Source of the DNA: Legionella antarctica
Lineage (GTDB): Bacteria; Pseudomonadota; Gammaproteobacteria; Legionellales; Legionellaceae
DNA: 64,000 nt
Assembly: GCF_011764505.1 (NCBI RefSeq)
Contig: NZ_AP022839.1
Coordinates: 2,153,001 to 2,217,000, forward strand
Reading direction: 5' to 3'
Shown here: positions 56,423 through 64,000 of the stretch, piece after piece
Numbering within the stretch: position 1 is the stretch's first letter
Layout: each line of letters begins with the position of its first letter
Translations under genes and position numbers: made by a program
The notes under the pieces: model-generated
Databases searched by the model: none
Told to the model about the DNA's origin: nothing
The model's input: only the letters and a program-made list of their open reading frames with translations

Positions 56423-57598
56423 ATGAACTATGGTGCGTCATTGGAATCCTTATTTCAAGCCTATTTTGACTGCCGCAAGAACAAGCGCAACACCATGAAT
56501 GCGCTCCGCTTTGAAACGGATTATGAAAGCAATCTCATTGCTTTGCGAGATGAACTCAATTCTAGCACCTGGAACCCTGGGCGCTCGATTGCTTTTGTGA
56601 TTGATAGGCCTGTGAAACGCGAAATCTTTGCTGCTGATTTTCGTGACCGTGTGGTGCATCACTGGTTAATCAATCAATTGAATCCTCTGTTTGAGAAAGC
56701 CTTTATTTATGATAGCTATGCGAGCCGCAAGGGACGAGGCGCGCACATGGGCATTGCGCGTGCCGACGAATTTATCCGCAAATGCTCTTTAAATTACCAA
56801 AGAGACTCCTATGTGCTGAAGCTCGATATCTTAAGTTTTTTCATCCGCATTAACCGCCATATTCTCTGGGAGAAACTTCGCTGTTTTATCGAGACCCATT
56901 ATAACCAGCCCGACAAGGGATTAATCCTGGAGGTCGCCTGCAAAGTCATTCAAAATGAACCAACCAGCCACTGCTTTATCAAGGGGAAACGACGCGACTG
57001 GCAGGGTTTTCCCAAAGACAAGAGCCTTTTTTATGCCAGGTCTCACTGCGGGCTACCGATTGGCAATCTCACCAGCCAGGTATTTGCCAATTTCTATTTA
57101 AATCCCTTTGACCATTTCATCAAACACGATTTGGGTGTGCGTTTCTATGGTCGTTACGTCGATGATTTTATTCTGGTGCATGAAGATAATGCATTTTTAA
57201 AATCACTCATACCCCGAATGGAGCAGTTTTTGCAAAAAGAGCTCGAACTTGAGCTTCATCCGCGTAAACGATACCTGCAGCACTACTGCAAAGGCGTCCC
57301 GTTTCTTGGAGTGATGCTCAAACCACACTGCATCCATGCCGGACGTCGCATCAAAGGGAATTTTTATGAGGCCATCCAGCGCCATAACCAGGTTGTTAAA
57401 GACCATAAACCCACCAAAGAAGAGCAGATGGCTTTTTTATGCTCCATCAACTCTTATCTTGGGATTTTAAGTCATTACCAGACCTACCGCCTACGAAAAG
57501 GCATGCTTAAAAAGCACTTATCCATCTGGTGGTGGAATCTGATGTTTTTCAGTAACAGATGTGCCAAATTAGTAGCGAAGCAAAGAACAGTACGATAA
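56423..57598 (+). CDS. DGR reverse transcriptase
   Basis: 391 residues from the ATG at 56423, which has AAGGA ten bases before it; an earlier ATG at 56390 has no ribosome site. RT motifs, numbered from 56390: LKLDILSFF with Asp146, GLPIGNLTSQVFANFYLN (221-238) and the catalytic YVDD (256-259). The (I/V/L)GNxxSQ form in place of QGxxxSP is the hallmark of DGR reverse transcriptases, which misincorporate opposite template adenines. There is no RNase H or maturase domain. The C-terminus is basic. The next gene, a transposase, starts 18 bp after the stop. Confidence 0.95.
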   Translation: MNYGASLESLFQAYFDCRKNKRNTMNALRFETDYESNLIALRDELNSSTWNPGRSIAFVIDRPVKREIFAADFRDRVVHHWLINQLNPLFEKAFIYDSYASRKGRGAHMGIARADEFIRKCSLNYQRDSYVLKLDILSFFIRINRHILWEKLRCFIETHYNQPDKGLILEVACKVIQNEPTSHCFIKGKRRDWQGFPKDKSLFYARSHCGLPIGNLTSQVFANFYLNPFDHFIKHDLGVRFYGRYVDDFILVHEDNAFLKSLIPRMEQFLQKELELELHPRKRYLQHYCKGVPFLGVMLKPHCIHAGRRIKGNFYEAIQRHNQVVKDHKPTKEEQMAFLCSINSYLGILSHYQTYRLRKGMLKKHLSIWWWNLMFFSNRCAKLVAKQRTVR

Positions 57599-57616
57599 AG
57601 AGGGTGTAAGCAAACA

Positions 57617-59110
57617 ATGAGCTTGGATGTGAATGGCTTTGATGAGCCGGTTACAGGAGGCACCGCTACCATTACAGTCGGTAATGACCATCGCCTGGTT
57701 AAGCTGGCTCAGAAACTCCCCTGGGATGAGATGCTGCAATTAGTATTGCCTGATTTACAGCGCACGGAGAAGAAACATTGGTGGATGGGCAGACCCTTGC
57801 GAATCCGTATTCATTTAGGGGTTTATGTCTTACAGCAGATGTTTAATTTAACCGATAGGTTTGCTGAGCAGCAGGTACGTGATAATGCCGCCTTCCGTCT
57901 GTTTTGTGGTTATGGTCTCATCAAGAAATGGCATGCGCCAGACCATACCAAAATCGAGACGTTTCGTTCTCGATTAAGCCCTGAAAAACAACGACGGCTT
58001 GCCAATTTGATAGCGCAACAAGCGGTTAAACTGAATTATGCTAATCCTACGGAGCTCGATATTGACTCTACTGTGCAAGAAGCTAATATAGCCTATCCCG
58101 CAATCGCTAATTTATTGATTAAAGTTGCTGTCCTTGCGTCAAAAGTTGGAAAAGGACTGAATCAATTGTGTTCTGGTGGCATGAAACAGTACTGCGTTGG
58201 ACTAAGCAATTTAAAACAAATCGCGCTGTATTATTTTAATTTGAAACGTAAAGATGTTGGTGGGGGTATATTATCCGTGGTACTTCAGCGATTATGGCGT
58301 GAAACGTATGCTGATGTACTGCCTATCTTAAATGATTTATATTTGTTTGGTGCTAAGTTAGCATCGGGTAAATATTGGGCGCTTCGCCGTTCTGTCGAGA
58401 CGCTGAGCTGGCGCGGGACTATGTTATTACAGAATGTACATGGTTATCTTTTTGAAGGTATTATCAATACATCGATCTCTTCATTGCATGCTTATGAAGT
58501 CGGCTGTTTTAACAAAGGTAAATTAAATAAAGGAGTGCAGTTTGGCCGCGTCTATCAATTAGGACGTATTGGAGGTAATTTTCTTTTTGTTGGCGAATGC
58601 ACGTCTACTTATATGCCAGATGCTCAGTCTTTACCGCTGATGCTCAATACACATGAGCATCTTTTTGGAAAGGGGTTGCTGGCATCTGTGGCGACAGATA
58701 AAGGGTATTATTCACTGAGCAACGAACAGCTATTGATTGAAAAAGGCGTCCTTGAAATTCAATTACCCCGTCCTGATAGGACGCTCAATGCGGCTCGTGA
58801 AACAACACCATGGCCAATTCGGCAATTATTGCATCATCGACGCGCTGGTATTGAGCCTTTGATTGGCCACACGAAACACGGAGGTCAATTGGGTAGAAGC
58901 CGTATGAAATCTGATGAAACCACCAAAAGCGCTGGTTATGCTGCTGTATTTGGGTTCAATTTAAGGCAACTTACTCGTTATCTTTCAGGCGAGGTACGTC
59001 CAGAAATTGATAAAATGACTAATATTGCAGCAAATAATGCAAATAGCACCTATAAAACGGTTATACAAGGGTGTAAATCAGCATGCAAAAATGACCCCCT
59101 TTTAGGGTAA
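57617..59110 (+). CDS. DDE transposase (IS5/IS1182-like), last codons altered by an IS21 insertion
   Basis: 497 residues with an N-terminal DUF772-type domain (WMGRPLRIRIHLGVYVLQQMFNLTDR) and a DDE core: Asp in ELDIDSTVQEANI, Asp in VATDKGYYS and Glu in HRRAGIEPLIGHTKHGG. The IS21 element enters after the codons ATA CAA GGG (59063-59071). Rejoining with the second copy of this duplication (61503-61511) gives ...VIQGA and a stop, so the native protein is about 486 residues and the 11 or so extra residues come from the IS end. Activity may be intact. It is the best candidate to act on the 22-bp repeats at 52868 and 61594. Confidence 0.88.
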   Translation: MSLDVNGFDEPVTGGTATITVGNDHRLVKLAQKLPWDEMLQLVLPDLQRTEKKHWWMGRPLRIRIHLGVYVLQQMFNLTDRFAEQQVRDNAAFRLFCGYGLIKKWHAPDHTKIETFRSRLSPEKQRRLANLIAQQAVKLNYANPTELDIDSTVQEANIAYPAIANLLIKVAVLASKVGKGLNQLCSGGMKQYCVGLSNLKQIALYYFNLKRKDVGGGILSVVLQRLWRETYADVLPILNDLYLFGAKLASGKYWALRRSVETLSWRGTMLLQNVHGYLFEGIINTSISSLHAYEVGCFNKGKLNKGVQFGRVYQLGRIGGNFLFVGECTSTYMPDAQSLPLMLNTHEHLFGKGLLASVATDKGYYSLSNEQLLIEKGVLEIQLPRPDRTLNAARETTPWPIRQLLHHRRAGIEPLIGHTKHGGQLGRSRMKSDETTKSAGYAAVFGFNLRQLTRYLSGEVRPEIDKMTNIAANNANSTYKTVIQGCKSACKNDPLLG

Positions 59111-59197
59111 ATCAGCATCCAATTTTGACCCTCTAAAATCGAGTAAAACGTGTACTCTAGATTTTAATAATCTAGAGGGAATTAGAGGATGTTGATC

Positions 59198-60700
59198 ATG
59201 GAAACAGAAGCAAAAATTAGGCGCATGTTTCATGTGCAAAAATTAACTATTGCGGAAATTGTTCGCACAACAGGATTATCGCGTAATACAGTTAGACGGG
59301 TAATCCGAGCAGAAAAGTCTGGGAAAAATTATCAACGCTCCATTCAACCACTACCTGCACTGAATATCTTCAAAGAGACGTTGGTATCATGGTTGAACAA
59401 CGACCACAAGTTATCGAAAAAGGAACGCCGTAGTGCAATGAAGTACTACACTCAACTAAAAGAAAGTGGCTATTGCGGTTCTTATGATAGTGTCCAGCGT
59501 TTTGTTAAAGTATGGCGCTGTACGAGTCGAGAGTCATTAAAAGCCTATATTCCACAATACTATCATCCCGGAGAGGCCTATCAGTTTGATTGGAGTGAAG
59601 AAACTGTAGAGCTTGCAGGCGTTGTTCAAAAAATCAAAGTAGCTCAATTTCGTTTAAGCTACAGCCGTAAATTTTTTCTTGTAGCATATCCTCGAGAAAC
59701 TCAAGAAATGTTATTTGATGCGCATAATTTAGCCTTCAAATTTTTTGGTGGCTTAACGCTAAGAGGTATTTATGACAACATGAAAACGGCGGTAGATAGT
59801 GTTTTCAAGGGTAAGGAGCGTGCTTTTAACCGGCGATTTTTGGCATTAATGGATCATTACTTAATTGAACCTACAGCCTGCAATCCCGCAGCCGGATGGG
59901 AAAAGGGGCAGATTGAAAATCAAGTTGATAATGTACGTGACTGGGTATTTAAACCACGTCTTAAATATGAAACCTTGTCGTTATTAAATGAACATCTTCA
60001 GCAGCAATGCCAATTATTGGCCGAGAAAAGGCATCACCCAGAACAACAAGAACTAACTGTTGACGCTGTATTTCAAGAAGAAAGAACTCATTTTAGAGCG
60101 TTAAATCATCCATTTGATGGGTATAAAGAAGTTTCAACTCTAGTACATTCAACCTGCTTGATTCATTGCGATAGAAATCGTTATAGCGTTGATTGTGCCT
60201 ATGCCAACCAGATGGTGACGCTCAGGATATACGCATTAACTATAGAGGTATTTTCAGGTAATGAGTCCATCGGTTGCCACCAACGCACCTTTGGCCGCAA
60301 TAAAACACTGTTTAATCCATGGCATTATTTACCTTTACTGGAGCGCAAGCCAGGGGCATTACGCAATGGTGCTCCATTCAAAGACTGGCAATTACCACCA
60401 GCCATTTTAAAAATCAAAAGCATTCTCATGAAGCGCCGTGGTGGTGACAGAGAATGCGTTGAGGTGCTGTTGGCAATGAGTGAGCATGGCATTGAGGCGG
60501 TGAGTGTAGCCTGTGAATTAGCGCTAACAGAGCAGGTGGTTAGCCGTGATTATATTCTTAATGCGTTGCATCGATTACGGCCTACAGCACTTCCTCAAGC
60601 AACGACAATGCCCGCTGGATTAATCTTAAAGGAAGAACCCACAAGTAATTGTCATAAATATAATTTACTCTTAACGGGAGCAAATCATGCCATTCACTAA
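59198..60700 (+). CDS. istA: IS21-family transposase IstA
   Basis: 500 residues from the ATG at 59198, with GAGG nine bases before it; an ATG at 59189 is in frame. It has an N-terminal HTH ([23 protein letters not shown]) and an rve integrase core with [17 protein letters not shown] and [15 protein letters not shown] supplying the DDE residues. The C-terminal beta domain is IstA-like. It overlaps istB by 14 bp. Confidence 0.94.
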   Translation: METEAKIRRMFHVQKLTIAEIVRTTGLSRNTVRRVIRAEKSGKNYQRSIQPLPALNIFKETLVSWLNNDHKLSKKERRSAMKYYTQLKESGYCGSYDSVQRFVKVWRCTSRESLKAYIPQYYHPGEAYQFDWSEETVELAGVVQKIKVAQFRLSYSRKFFLVAYPRETQEMLFDAHNLAFKFFGGLTLRGIYDNMKTAVDSVFKGKERAFNRRFLALMDHYLIEPTACNPAAGWEKGQIENQVDNVRDWVFKPRLKYETLSLLNEHLQQQCQLLAEKRHHPEQQELTVDAVFQEERTHFRALNHPFDGYKEVSTLVHSTCLIHCDRNRYSVDCAYANQMVTLRIYALTIEVFSGNESIGCHQRTFGRNKTLFNPWHYLPLLERKPGALRNGAPFKDWQLPPAILKIKSILMKRRGGDRECVEVLLAMSEHGIEAVSVACELALTEQVVSRDYILNALHRLRPTALPQATTMPAGLILKEEPTSNCHKYNLLLTGANHAIH

Positions 60701-61415
60701 ATTATCTGAGTTGCTTAAGATATTAAAATTACAAGGCATGTTAGATAGGTTGCTAGCCTATGAAGAGTCGAAGCCTTTGGTGAAACTAACTCATTATGAG
60801 TGGTTATCTATGCTATTAGAAGCAGAACAAATAACACGCAAAACGCGTGCTATTAATTATCAACTGAGTGTCGCAAAATTCCCGGTCAATCGTAATTTAA
60901 GCCAATTTGATTTTACGCAACATCCTGTTAATGAAGAAGAAATAAGTTTATTGCACGCAGGGAGCTTTGTTGATGCTGGGCGCAATATTATTTTTGTGGG
61001 TGGCACGGGCTCTGGTAAAACGCACTTAGCTATTGCTATAGCAACTAATTTAATTAAGCAAGGAAAGCGGGCTTGTTTTTATAATGTTGTTGATCTGGTC
61101 AACAAATTAGAACAAGAAAAAAAACAAGTTAATACAGGACGGCTAGCTAATCGCCTGCAAAATTTTGATGCTATTGTCCTGGATGAGCTTGGATATTTAC
61201 CATTTTCTGAAGCGGGCGGAGCTCTGTTGTTTCATTTAGTTAGCAAATTATATGAAAAAACATCATTAATCATTACAACAAACTTAAATTTTGGTGAATG
61301 GCCAAAGGTGTTTTGTGATACAAAAATGACCGCAGCCATGCTGGACAGATTGACTCATCATTGCTCTATTGTTGAGACTGGAAATGAAAGTTATCGCTTT
61401 AAAAATCGAAGCTAA
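60687..61415 (+). CDS. istB: IS21-family helper ATPase IstB
   Basis: 242-residue AAA+ ATPase related to DnaC: Walker [16 protein letters not shown], Walker [13 protein letters not shown], and sensor region [13 protein letters not shown]. It remodels DNA for IstA strand transfer. It follows istA with a 14-bp overlap. Confidence 0.95.
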   Translation: MPFTKLSELLKILKLQGMLDRLLAYEESKPLVKLTHYEWLSMLLEAEQITRKTRAINYQLSVAKFPVNRNLSQFDFTQHPVNEEEISLLHAGSFVDAGRNIIFVGGTGSGKTHLAIAIATNLIKQGKRACFYNVVDLVNKLEQEKKQVNTGRLANRLQNFDAIVLDELGYLPFSEAGGALLFHLVSKLYEKTSLIITTNLNFGEWPKVFCDTKMTAAMLDRLTHHCSIVETGNESYRFKNRS

Positions 61416-61593
61416 AACAGTAAAGTAAATAATCAATGTGATATGTTTTTGAGGGTCAATTTTGGATGCGGTTTGAGGGTCAAAATTGGATGCTGATTGA
61501 CAATACAAGGGGCGTGATTGAGCTGGCTGGGTTCGATCTGATTTAAGTTACATGTTGGTGCGTCAAATCAAGTCTCATCGATTATTTATCGAG

Positions 61594-61643
61594 CAAATCA
61601 TTTCGCGACAGCGACGAGATATCCACAGAAAATGTGGATATCT
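61594..61643. repeat. Right 22-bp terminal repeat followed by a palindrome
   Basis: 61594-61615 is the perfect inverse of 52868-52889 and ends CGCGACAGCGAC. Two bases on, AGATATCCACA (61617-61627) and TGTGGATATCT (61633-61643) form a perfect 11-bp stem with a 5-nt loop, probably outside the element. The rest of the spacer up to 62072 is AT-rich and holds no gene I can support. Confidence 0.6.
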
Positions 61644-62072
61644 TATTGCTAATGCACGAATAATAAAATAATGATACACCTTATACAGAAAGGAATTAGA
61701 TTTAGATAGATTTTGAATTAGGAAAAAACAGGTAGTGTAAAAAAAAATTACCCACAAGAGAGAAGCATAAATAGATATACTTTAGAGATAATAATAACAA
61801 CAAAATATTTAAAAAAACAGTCTAGACTGGCACGATCTATGAAAAATACCAATTTAAATTAGTACATTTTAACCACTCTGGAAATTAAGATGCAACATGC
61901 AATCAATCAAGGCATCATGCACTGAATGTCTCTATTTCGTGACTTAATCTCCATTTGCAGAGCAGAGTTTCTCGTTCCGCTTTCATTATAAATCTCTTTG
62001 TTCCATAATGTTACAATCAATAGCAAATTTGGGGCTCGGCGATAGTTTCATGAGAACTCTGCTCTTGCTATC

Positions 62073-62681
62073 TTAAATATTATTGCTAAATAGCTTTTCA
62101 TGAACAGTCTGTGGTACGTCATTTATTGTCTTTGGCTCACCATCTACACTGAAAAATTTACCATATTGATGGATTTTCATGGTTTCAAGTAAAAGAGTAA
62201 ATGGTTCTGGCCTAGCTTCTTTAATGATTAAAATTTTCTGTTCTAAAGCAGGAGATAATGCTGGGTACTTTTTTAGAACTGAGGTTAAACCATTAATGAG
62301 CATAGTTTCAAAAAGACCTTCTTGCTTAGGGTGCAAAGAACGCTTCAAAATATGATGTTGTCCTTGTTGGTAATTTTCAGTCTTTATAGTTCCACTATCG
62401 AAACGCAGTATTTGCACTGTACTTAATGCAGTTATAATTATGTTAAAGAACTCTTCTTGATGCAAAGCAAACGACTCTTCAGCATATTGTGTGGATAGCG
62501 CATTCAATTTATTGCAACATTCTTGGGCTGCTTGTTCAATTTTTTTTGTTAACGTCGTATTGGTAAATCGCTCTTTTGTAACATCTGAATACCAAAATTC
62601 ATACCAAAGAGCTTTGCGGTTTCCTTTTGAATCGAGATATTGAAAACTACTTATAAACTGCGCAACAACGTTCTTTAACAT
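62073..62681 (-). CDS. Orphan protein
   Basis: 202 residues, unrecognised. It is soluble and mostly helical, with an aromatic N-terminal part (LWYEFWYSDVTKERF) and no signal or membrane segment. It stands alone between the mobile region and the lipoprotein genes. About 450 bp without a gene lie downstream, toward the putative transposon. Confidence 0.6.
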   Translation of the reverse strand: MLKNVVAQFISSFQYLDSKGNRKALWYEFWYSDVTKERFTNTTLTKKIEQAAQECCNKLNALSTQYAEESFALHQEEFFNIIITALSTVQILRFDSGTIKTENYQQGQHHILKRSLHPKQEGLFETMLINGLTSVLKKYPALSPALEQKILIIKEARPEPFTLLLETMKIHQYGKFFSVDGEPKTINDVPQTVHEKLFSNNI

Positions 62682-62755
62682 AGGTATTATCTTCTCTTAA
62701 AAATAAAAGTGGCCAATGATACCTATCAACTAAATTAAAAACCAGATAGTGGCCA

Positions 62756-63010
62756 CTATCTATAGGCACGCCCGATCCATTCTCGGCTGTAATAGCCTCC
62801 ATCGTAACCACCAAATCCATAATCATTTAATACATAGCCAATCCGTCCATAACCAAGTCTGTAACTTACACCACTCAAACCATCCGAATTAAAATCACGA
62901 TATCCTGAATGGATATAATTGTTATGGGCAGTCGTATCGCGGGTATTCGTAACACAACCAGTTAGAAAAAGGAGAGACAAACCTGATAGAGTTATCAATG
63001 TTTTTTTCAT
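62756..63010 (-). CDS. Small Gly/Tyr-rich lipoprotein
   Basis: 84 residues with a lipoprotein signal: KK then a hydrophobic stretch and the lipobox LTGC (Cys19). The mature part is short and rich in Gly, Tyr and Asp (YRLGYGRIGYVLNDYGFGGYDGGYY). AAGGATC (on the minus strand) precedes the start. It appears to be a shortened relative of the next upstream gene; both share FLTGCVT and the SYRLGYG/SYGLDFG region. Function is unknown. Confidence 0.78.
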   Translation of the reverse strand: MKKTLITLSGLSLLFLTGCVTNTRDTTAHNNYIHSGYRDFNSDGLSGVSYRLGYGRIGYVLNDYGFGGYDGGYYSREWIGRAYR

Positions 63011-63187
63011 GAGCAGATCCTTGGGTCATTATTGTGTATTAATTATACTTAATTGGATTTATCTTGAGAAATATTCCGTTTTATATTGCTGGGCTTAGCT
63101 AAGATGGAGTGTTGTATTGTTCTTTACTCCCTTAACCCTGCCTTAAGTGATTCGGGTAGGGTTGAAAGCCCTAACTTCCTTAAAATA

Positions 63188-63637
63188 TCATCGGTTAAGT
63201 ACTCTGACACCCTCGTGCCATCTACTCCCCGAATACCACCCATTAGTACCATTATGCCATCTGTCCACTCCTACAGGTCGCCTCCATCTCTTACTATAGG
63301 AGCGTCCGCGGCTATCATAGTCAACAAATTTATCATCACCGCTCCCATAACCTAAACCGTAGTTACTATTTCCATAGTGATACGCATAATCACAATTTCC
63401 ATATTTACAATTCGCATAGTCGCCGTTCCCATAATCATCAGGCCCATAGTTAATCCCATAACCTTTTCCAAAATCAAGCCCATAACTCACCACCCCTAAA
63501 TTACCTGTGGATGAATTTGACCGTTTATATAAATAATCACTATTATAGCCGGAAGAATAGGAGGTTCTCTGAGTAACACAGCCAGTCAAAAATGTTGCAG
63601 GTACCAATATTAATACAGCCATAATGGTTTTGTTCAT
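63188..63637 (-). CDS. Gly/Tyr/Asn-rich lipoprotein
   Basis: About 149 residues from the ATG at 63637 (MNKTIMAVLILVPATFLTGC); the frame is open to 63655. The lipobox is FLTGC. The mature part contains imperfect short repeats of the form YGNGDYANCKYGNCDYAYHYGN, with Gly-Tyr and Asn-Tyr-Gly pairs, and ends in a basic Trp-containing segment (SKRWRRPVGVDRWHN). It is likely anchored in the outer membrane. It precedes the smaller paralogue and follows an efflux gene on the same strand. Confidence 0.78.
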   Translation of the reverse strand: MNKTIMAVLILVPATFLTGCVTQRTSYSSGYNSDYLYKRSNSSTGNLGVVSYGLDFGKGYGINYGPDDYGNGDYANCKYGNCDYAYHYGNSNYGLGYGSGDDKFVDYDSRGRSYSKRWRRPVGVDRWHNGTNGWYSGSRWHEGVRVLNR

Positions 63638-63779
63638 GATTACATCCTTGCACATAAGTTAGTTTAATTATACTATATGGGCAATAATTAATCATTTTTA
63701 TTCGTACTTATTACTCTCTAGTGTCTAAAAGTTTTATACCTATCTGATTAAATTTAAGATTTTTCAAAAAAATTCTTTA

Positions 63780-64000
63780 TTATGAGATAAAGTGGTTATC
63801 AGTAACAGGCAAGGGTTCGTCAGCTCGATACCCACCTGCCAACTCCTGGTATAGACTTACAATAGTGATTAATTGCAATAGCTTATCCTCATTAAGAGTG
63901 ATATTGATCCTGTCTAAAATAATTTTAGCTTTTAACATATCCACATAGTTTTGAATTCCTTGCTTATACAAACGACGATTTAATTCATAAGATTTTGCCA
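63780..64000 (-). CDS. Outer-membrane efflux factor (TolC/OprM type), 3' end only
   Basis: The frame is open from the right edge and ends at 63780. The visible 73 residues (AKSYELNRRLYKQGIQNYVDML... LDRINITLNEDKLLQLITIVSLYQELAGGY) match the C-terminal periplasmic helix and closing segment of NodT/OprM-family outer-membrane factors, where an x-R-Y-x-x-G-x-x-x-Y-x-x-x-L heptad helix is followed by LYxALGGGW. The rest, including any lipobox, is outside the window. It probably pairs with RND pump genes beyond the edge. Confidence 0.8.
   Translation of the reverse strand, partial: AKSYELNRRLYKQGIQNYVDMLKAKIILDRINITLNEDKLLQLITIVSLYQELAGGYRADEPLPVTDNHFIS

Larger units (their letters stand above)
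53317..57598 (+). other. Diversity-generating retroelement cassette
   Basis: The order is barrel gene, target gene with variable repeat at its 3' end, homing hairpin, avd, template repeat, reverse transcriptase, all on plus. This is the classic target-avd-TR-RT order of the Bordetella phage DGR and of the DGR described in L. pneumophila Corby. Part of it is clearly more GC-rich than the surrounding DNA (about 52% in 54181-54240), pointing to horizontal acquisition. Confidence 0.93.
59072..61502 (+). mobile_element. IS21-family insertion sequence
   Basis: 2431 bp, starting TGTAAATCAGCATGC and ending GGATGCTGATTGACA. The left end has two related repeats (AATCAGCATGC... and AATCAGCATCCAATTTTGACC), and the right end two inverted copies (GGTCAATTTTGGATGC and GGTCAAAATTGGATGCTGATT), the multiple terminal repeats typical of IS21. 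The 9-bp duplication ATACAAGGG flanks it (59063-59071, 61503-61511); one base may be coincidental, since 4-8 bp is usual. It carries istA and istB intact. Confidence 0.93.
52868..61615. mobile_element. Putative transposon bounded by perfect 22-bp inverted repeats, carrying the DGR
   Basis: The left repeat (52868-52889) starts GTCGCTGTCGCG and continues AAATGATTTG. The right repeat (61594-61615) is its exact reverse complement, and both face inward. Between them lie the DGR and a DDE transposase; the IS21 element (2431 bp) is a later insertion. Without it the unit is about 6.3 kb. The transposase is the last gene before the right end, the usual IS layout, but no left end is seen just upstream of that gene, so the DGR genes would be cargo. 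Target duplication is unclear: at most a GA is repeated once the intron is removed. The alternative is two unrelated copies of an element end. Confidence 0.5.

Noticed and set aside
57550-57616. Left terminal repeat of a simple IS just before the DDE transposase
   Set aside because: No copy of the GTCGCTGTCGCG end exists here; only a short AACAGTACG resembles part of another end, inside the RT gene.
1-64000. tRNA or rRNA genes
   Set aside because: No cloverleaf with a TTCGAATC-type arm or rRNA core sequence was recognised; only rnpB was found.

Overview
The window looks like a Legionella chromosome (Gammaproteobacteria, Legionellales). This is inferred from AT-rich housekeeping genes with Legionella-type protein sequences, a TrpE-TrpG fusion, and many genes of the kind seen in the Dot/Icm effector repertoire: a SET-domain protein, a TPR protein, a leucine-rich-repeat protein, and large orphan proteins with acidic tails. 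The species cannot be fixed from sequence alone.

Layout. 1-919 holds a minus-strand SET-domain gene cut by the left edge. 1262-9435 is core: map-glnD, then tadA-guaA-guaB on minus, then minD-minE. 9962-18359 is accessory. A 16-repeat TPR gene is split by an IS3-family element with a 3-bp target duplication, an orphan effector-like gene follows, and a hydrolase-like gene appears to be wrecked by a second, different IS3 element. 18584-25609 holds fadE, an alpha/beta hydrolase, a DUF1189 membrane protein and a ugpC-ugpE-ugpA importer lacking its binding protein, all on minus. 26088-46596 is mostly core: quinone oxidoreductase, ClC antiporter, trpEG, gatCAB, rnpB, fis, an iscS / degenerate iscU / iscA cluster, trmJ, suhB, a PEBP protein, a putative clan-CD protease-like effector, sppA, clpB with a heat-shock-type promoter, and udk. 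46891-48591 encodes a leucine-rich-repeat protein.

48853-61643 is a dense mobile region. Two group II introns with identical ORFs lie in tandem on minus. To their right is a complete diversity-generating retroelement (DGR): beta-barrel protein, variable target protein, avd, template repeat and reverse transcriptase. A DDE transposase follows the reverse transcriptase by 18 bp, and an IS21-family element sits in the last codons of that transposase with a 9-bp target duplication. All 18 differences across the variable repeat fall at adenines of the template, so the DGR has been active in this lineage. A perfect 22-bp inverted repeat brackets 52868-61615, enclosing the DGR and the transposase. 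I infer that the DGR may be cargo of a transposon whose ends are also the homing sites of the group II introns.

62073-64000 holds an orphan gene, two small Gly/Tyr-rich lipoprotein genes and the 3' end of a TolC/OprM-type outer-membrane factor gene cut by the right edge.

How the DGR genes should work together, from known DGR biology: RNA from the template repeat is copied by the reverse transcriptase with Avd, with errors at adenines. The cDNA replaces the variable repeat at the 3' end of the target gene and so rewrites about a dozen residues in its C-terminal lectin-like domain. The target carries an export signal and is preceded, 11 bp upstream, by an outer-membrane barrel gene, so the diversified face is probably at the cell surface.
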